Assembly: GCA_026826555.1 (NCBI GenBank)
Contig: JAKSZT010054308.1
Location: 1,806,029 to 1,870,028 of the forward strand
Length of the DNA: 64,000 nucleotides
Direction: 5' to 3'
Source: Tolypeutes matacus
Lineage: Eukaryota; Chordata; Mammalia; Cingulata; Chlamyphoridae
Below the pieces are notes generated by a model. It had not been told where the DNA came from. It saw nothing but the letters and a program-made list of their open reading frames with translations, and ran no database searches. Positions 57,889-64,000 of the stretch are shown here, one piece after another. Within the stretch, counting starts at the first letter, position 1; each line of letters opens with the position of its first letter. Position numbers and translations under genes: made by a program.

Positions 57889-58420
57889 CTAGAAACACAG
57901 AACATACCCTGTCTGAAACAATAACATGTAGAATACAAATGTGTTTCCAGAAAACCAAATTCTGCCCTAAATTTTTTTCTAATGGTTTTGTATTGTAGGG
58001 AATAAAAAACACTCAATGAAGAAATACAGAAGAAAAAGAAAATTGGGTTGCTATGCTGGCTTTGCTATTACATCCCTATGTGACCCTGAGCAACAGGGTC
58101 ACCTCTTCACCTCTCAGTTCCTTTATTTATTAAATGAAGGATATGGCCAGGCAATAAAAAATTCTTTATAGCACTGATGGACTGTGAATAAAAAAACAGA
58201 CTGATCCCTGGTATATGGAGAAAATTTTGTTCAATTTACAAGTGGGAGTGAGAAATAAAGAGATAGTCCTTTGGGAACTTTCATTTTACTACACTGTTTT
58301 GTATATGTAAATGTCATGTCAGTTCCTTATGCAAAATTTTTAAATGGCTAACTATTCCTTATTGGATCAAATTCAAACTCTTTATTAGAAGCCTCCCACA
58401 ATCTAATCTGCTTTACTCAG
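57889..58420. other. Intronic sequence; part looks like an old MIR/L2-age relic
   Basis: 58075-58150 (ctatgtgaccctgagcaa, acctctcagttcctttat) has a MIR-like order; the rest is not recognised. Confidence 0.45.
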
Positions 58421-59084
58421 TGTAGCAGTTTGATATTATGTATGAATTCCAAAAAAAGATATTTGATTATGTTTGTAAACTAGTCTGTTCCTCCGAGTGT
58501 GATACTCTTTGTATTAGATTCAGCTGAGATGTCTTTGATTAAATTATGTTAAAATCACGGCTTTGATTTGACCACGTCAGTAGGGCATACAGGGCTCATT
58601 CTTCACCCCCTTTGTGGGCTGATAAAACAGACTTTCACACAGAAGTAGATACACAGAGAAGAACACAGAAAGACATGGGAGAGGAGAGAACTTGGTTTTG
58701 ATGCTGGAGCCCCAGGGAGAGTTGAGCCATTTGCTTGAGAGTTTACAGCTGACCTTGTGAAGAGAACAGAGCATCTGAGCCTGGAAAAAAATGAACCCCG
58801 GGAAGAGAGACGAGCCTTATGCCAGCCTACAGCTGAAACTGGAAGAAGCTGGGACCACGGAGCCTTAAGAAGGAAGAGGAAGGCTGAAACCTTGCAGACA
58901 TGGCCTGCCATCTTGTGCCAACATGTGGCAACAGACTCTGGGTGAGAAAGTACCTCTTATGGTACCTTGAGTTGGACTCTTTAGGGCCCTGTGATTGTAA
59001 GCTTCTACCCCAAATAAATACCCTTTTAAAACACCAACAGATTTCTGGTACTTTGCTTCATCACCCCTTTGGCTGACTTATACT
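58421..59084 (+). mobile_element. Solo LTR, MaLR/ERVL-like
   Basis: tgtagcagtttgat ... tggctgacttata. Poly(A) region ccaaataaataccc at 59008. Probable target duplication ctcag / ctcac. The usual final CA is lost or shifted. Confidence 0.82.
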
Positions 59085-59107
59085 CACTAATTTTTATTTT
59101 CTTTTAT

Positions 59108-59698
59108 TGAAGCAGTTTAATATTATTTATGAATTCCAAAAAATATATTGGTTATGTTTATAAACTGGTCTGTTCCTCTGGGTGTGATACTCTTTGTATT
59201 AAATTCAAAGGTTTTACATTTGCTTGATTAAATCAAGATTAGGGCTTTAATTAGACCACATCAGTAGGGCATGACTCAGGGTTGAGTCCCTGCCCCTTTG
59301 GTGGGCTCACAGAAACAGACACTTACTCTAGAAGACACACAGAAGAAGATACAGAAGAGGAGAGAACTTGGTCATTTCAGTCTTGCCATGTTACAGAAAG
59401 AAGAAGGCTCAAACAGCTAAAGCACCAGGAAGAAAGACAAGCCCTATGCCAGCCTACAGATGAGATCAGAATAAGCTGGGCCCACAGAGTCTTAAGAGGA
59501 AGAAAGAAGGAGAGACCAGGCAGAGGTTGCCCACGATCTTTCTTCAACACATGGCACCAGACTTTGGTGAGGAAGTAACCTTGGGCTGGACTCTTAGGGC
59601 CTTTTAACTGTAAGCTTCTACCCCCAAATAAATACCCCTTATAAAAGACAACAGATTTCTGGTACTTTGCATCAGCACCCCTTTGGCTGACTAATACA
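59108..59698 (+). mobile_element. Solo LTR, MaLR/ERVL-like
   Basis: tgaagcagtttaat ... tggctgactaataca, with perfect target duplication tttat at 59103-59107 and 59699-59703. Only about 23 bases separate it from the preceding LTR of the same orientation. Confidence 0.9.
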
Positions 59699-59804
59699 TT
59701 TATCTAACAAACATGAATCTGCCTCTTTACTTAGGGCTATCCTTATTTTATTCTCTAAACATAATGATCATGCCTAAACCAGTAAAGCATTTTTCTCATA
59801 ATGT

Positions 59805-59930
59805 TACATTCATTCATTCAACAATGATTTATTGAGAGCCTACTCTATGCTAGGCATTATGACAGACAACGAGGACACAAAGCTGAAGAAAACACAATCC
59901 TTGCCTAAGAAACCCACAGCTTATGAGAAA
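59805..59930 (+). mobile_element. L2/MIR-age relic
   Basis: cattcattcaacaatgattt, attgagagcctactctatgc and taggcattatgacagac form the familiar old L2/MIR-type order. Confidence 0.6.
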
Positions 59931-60340
59931 TGACTGAGAGGTAAACCAACCACTGCAATCCAGTGTGATAATTGCTACCCCAGAAGTATGTACAGAATAC
60001 TATAAGATCACAAAGAAGGAGTATTTACCCTATGTTAGGATATAGAGGGGTAGAAAACTCCTGGATCCCCAGAGAGAACTTTCAGTCCTTTGAAGATATA
60101 AGAGAAGAGTGTTCTAAGGAAAGAGAACATACAACATATGCAAAGGAAGTCATTATAACAAGGCTTGTCATGATTGAGGATCTAAAGTTACTGATTGTAG
60201 GAAAAATGTAGGGTATGTGTGAGAAGTGATGAAAGGTAAAGTCAAAGAAGTAGGCAGGGGCTGGAATGCTAAGCTACAATATATGAAGTCTATCATGAAA
60301 GGCATGGGAAGTCCTTGACAAAAACACAGTGATAGTATCA
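59931..60340. other. Intronic sequence, probably continuing old L2 relic
   Basis: 59940-60310 has L2-like phrases (ctttgaagatataagagaag, ctggaatgctaagc) but is too diverged for me to place. Confidence 0.4.
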
Positions 60341-60945
60341 CCAGTGGTTAAGAGTATGGGCTTTAGGGAAGCAAATGTGGCTCAAGAGATTGAGCTCCTG
60401 CCTAGCACATGGGAGGTCCCAGGTTTGGTTCCCAGTGCCTCCTAAAAAAGATGAGCAAGACAGCGAGCTGATACAACAAGATGAAGCAACAAGAGACACG
60501 AGGAAAACAGAATGAGAGACACAACAAAGCAGTGAGCAGAGGTGGCTCAAGCGATTAGGCACCTCCTCCCACATTGGAGGTCCCAGGTTCAGTTCCCGGT
60601 GCCTCCTAAAAAGACAACCAGTACACAACAAATGGACACAGCAAATGCAAACAACAAGGGGGTAGGGAGAAATAAATAAATCTTAAAAAAAAAAAAAAAG
60701 AGTATGGGCTTTAGTGCCAGAGAACCTGCTGCTTCATCTATTTACTGTTGTAATCACAGAGCCTGAAACTGTGCCTATAACATAATAATAACTCAATGTT
60801 TTATGAATAAGTCCATTTACAAGATGGGGATAATAATGCAAATCTCTCATGGTTGTTATGAGGATTACATGAGAAAATGTACATAAAGAACTTAGTGTGG
60901 TGTCTGACATATCATGAGAGCTCAGTGAAAAATAGTTAAAAAAGG
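60341..60945 (+). mobile_element. MIR relic split by a SINE
   Basis: Left piece ccagtggttaagagtatggg; right piece aagatggggataataatgca, catggttgttatgaggatta and gtgtctgacatatcatgag. This is the full MIR order on the + strand. Confidence 0.78.
60367..60697 (+). repeat. tRNA-derived SINE, two-headed type
   Basis: Target duplication aagagtatgggctttag, 17 bases, perfect, before the head and after the A tail (60698-60714). Confidence 0.93.
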
Positions 60946-61044
60946 AATTTAAGAATTTTAATTTAGAGAGATCACTCTGGAAAGCAGTATGGCGAATAAA
61001 TTGGAGAGTGAAAAAGACAATAAGATCATTTAGATGAGTGATAT

Positions 61045-61895
61045 CAACAAGGTGGCAGGGAGGCGGCTGTGGCTCAGTCAGTGGGGCTCCCGTTTGCCAT
61101 GTGGGAGGCCCCGGGTTCGGTTCCCGGGGCCTCCTGGTGGGGGCAGGCCCGCCCGCGCGGCATGGTTGGCTGACCCGGTGAGCACGGGCAGCAGGGGGGG
61201 GATGGATGAATAAATAAAATCTTTAAAAAAAAAAAAACAAAAAAAAAAAAACAAGGTGGCAGAGTGAGTCACTCCAGGGTTCTGTTCCCCCACAGAATCT
61301 TTAAACTAGCAAAAGCTGGCGAAACCATCTTTCTCAGAGCTCTGGAAAAACATTTAAAGTGTTGCATCAAACGAGGCTAGCATTGAATTGAGAAAAAGGC
61401 AAGCTTAAAAATGATAGGAAAACCTCATGGCACAATTGCTGGCCATTACTCCATCCCTTCCCCAGCTTGGGGTGGAGTCGGCCTGCACTCTTAGTGCAGG
61501 TCCCCAGTCCCAGTTCTGGAAAGAGAAGAGTAAACCCTGTGCACTTACTTCAGTGCATATATGTCTGTAACAGTCTTTCTGGTGCAGCAAGAAGGACTGA
61601 GCCAGACTGGAACACTCTCTGGCTTGCCATCCTAGAACTTGCCCAGCATGTAAAAGCAGCTTGTGGGCAGCTAATTAAATGAAGAAACGATCAAACTGCA
61701 GCCACCTGGGTCAAAGGATTACAGGCTTTAAGATATTAATAGAGTGCCCAGACCGGGAGGTGACTATTTCACAGGGAGAAGAGGGGGCATTTGAAATCGT
61801 GTAAATAACAGAATCCCTAAGGCCATGAGTGCATGCCCTGGACAAGACACATGCTAAGTAAAGACTGGAGAGGACTATATACTTTCACCTCAGGC
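61045..61895 (+). mobile_element. HAL1-like 5' part
   Basis: caaggtggcagagtgagtca followed by ttctgttcccccacagaatc and aaagctggcgaaaccatctt is collinear with the start of the HAL1-like element at 53449. Only the 5' UTR region is present; it meets Tigger sequence at about 61900. Confidence 0.65.
61059..61250 (+). repeat. tRNA-derived SINE, GC-rich ~180-bp type
   Basis: Head ggaggcggctgtggctca. Target duplication caaggtggcag on both sides. It lies at the 5' tip of the HAL1-like sequence. Confidence 0.9.
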
Positions 61896-62461
61896 TCCTC
61901 TTCAGGTTCACTGTTAGGAGGACTAAGTTATAAGGAAGAGCATCTAGCTAAGATAATTGATGAAGGTGGTTACACTAAACATTAGATTTTCAATGTAGAT
62001 GAAACAGCCTTCTATTGGAAGAAGTTGCCATCTAGGACTTTCCCAGCTAGAGAGGAAAAGTCAATGCCTGGCTTCAAAGCTTCAAAGGACAGGGACTCTC
62101 TTGTTATGGGCTAAGGCAGCTGGTGACTTTAAATTGAAGCCAATGCTCATTTACAATTCTGAAAATCCTAGGGTCCTTAAGAATTATGTTAAATCTACTC
62201 TACCTGTTCTCTATAAATAGAATAACAAAGCCTGGGCGACAGCACATCTGTTTACAACATGGTTTATTGAATAATTTAAGCCCTCTGTTGAGACCTATTG
62301 CTCAGAAAAAAAGATTCATTTCAAAATACGACTGCTTATTGACAATGCACCTGGTCAACCAAGAGCTCTGAGGGAGATGTACAATTAAGTTAATGTTGTT
62401 TTCATGCCTGCTATTACAACATCCATTCTGCAGCCCATGGATCAAGGAGTAATTTCAACTT

Positions 62462-62470
62462 TCAAGTCTT
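62462..62470 (+). repeat. Left target-site duplication of the FTH1 retrocopy
   Basis: tcaagtctt here is repeated at 63310-63318. Joining the two sides restores the Tigger reading. Confidence 0.85.
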
Positions 62471-63344
<874 letters not shown>

Positions 63345-64000
63345 CTATAGTTGCCATAGATAGTGATTCCTCTGATGGATCTGGGCAAAGTAAATTGAAA
63401 ACCTTCTGGAAAGGATTAACCATTCTAGATACATTAAGAACATTTGTGATTCATGGGAGGAGATAAAAATATCAACAGTAACAGGAGTTTGTGAGAAGTT
63501 GATTCCAACTCTCATGATTGACTTTGAGGGGTTCAAGACTTCAGTGGGAGGAAATAACTGCAAATGTGGTGGAAATAGCAAGAGAGCCAGAATTAGAAGT
63601 GGAGCCTGAAGACTTGACTGAATTGCTGCAATCTCATGATAAACTTTAACAAATGAGGAGTTATTTCTTATGGATGAGCAAAGTGTTTTCTTGAGATCGA
63701 ATCTATTCCTGGTGAAGGTGCTGTGAACATTGTTGAAATGACAACAAAGGATTTAGGATATTACATAAACTTAGTTGATATAGAAGTGGCAGGATTTGAG
63801 AGGATCAATTCCAGTGTTGAAAGAAGTTCTACTGTGGATAAAATGCTGTCAAAGAATATCACATGCTTCAGAGAAATCTTTTGTAAAAGGAAGAGTCAAT
63901 CAAAGCAGCAAACTTCATTGTTGTCTTATTTTAAAAAATTGCCACAGTCACCCCAACTTTCAGCAACCACTATCCTGATCAGTCGGCAGCCATCAACATT

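Overview
This is mammalian nuclear DNA, almost certainly from a xenarthran (armadillo, sloth or anteater lineage; armadillo-like). The reasons are the very many tRNA-derived SINEs of the armadillo type (heads resembling ggaagcggctgtggctca, with a B-box-like ggttcgattcc), the xenarthran-looking L1 copies, and deep nesting of L1, HAL1, MaLR-type LTR, MIR, L2 and Tigger sequence. Nothing bacterial or plasmid-like is present. Homology calls come from reading translated sequence and recalled family motifs; no database search was run.

Host gene: the minus strand carries 16 consecutive coding exons of a gp210-type nucleoporin, best matched to NUP210L, running from 57888 (5'-most exon seen) down to 15309. 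All sixteen have AG/GT splice borders and compatible phases. Together they give about 699 open codons, a central lumenal part of a protein of roughly 1.9 thousand residues. The first and last exons of the gene lie outside the window. Introns are swollen by transposons: 22241-35551 (13.3 kb), 40347-57043 (16.7 kb), and the sequence below 15309, which is at least 15.3 kb without a further exon.

Layout. 1-12730: antisense L1 sequence, one internally deleted L1 (about 305-5690) inside a second (5691-12730), broken by SINEs, two unidentified processed pseudogenes, a solo LTR with perfect 5-bp target duplication, and an intact intronless ORF (6539-7096, + strand) of the oocyte-secreted protein / PLAC1 family. 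12744-15225: nested SINEs, L2 and an older LTR. 15309-22240: seven exons separated by short introns with SINEs, MIR, an L1 3' end and a 100-base N gap. 22241-35551: an L1 block with two ORF1-like modules, a solo LTR and a MaLR-like proviral remnant. 35552-40346: seven exons plus one copy of an unclassified A-tailed retroposon. 40347-57043: a second copy of that retroposon, head-to-head L1 fragments, a third L1 carrying a retrocopy of an unknown transcript, an antisense L1 with two LTRs, and a HAL1-like element. 57044-57888: three exons. 57889-64000: two neighbouring solo LTRs, L2 and MIR relics, a HAL1-like 5' part, and a Tigger transposase relic interrupted by an FTH1 processed pseudogene that still shows its iron-responsive element.

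How it fits together: one large host gene (NUP210L is known as a testis-expressed pore-membrane glycoprotein paralogue) has accumulated retroelements in its introns while its exons stayed open. The most unusual item is the intact OOSP/PLAC1-family retrogene antisense to NUP210L. The next are the A-tailed retroposon family I cannot classify, the tandem monomers in L1 5' regions, and the retrocopy with a 126-codon ORF.
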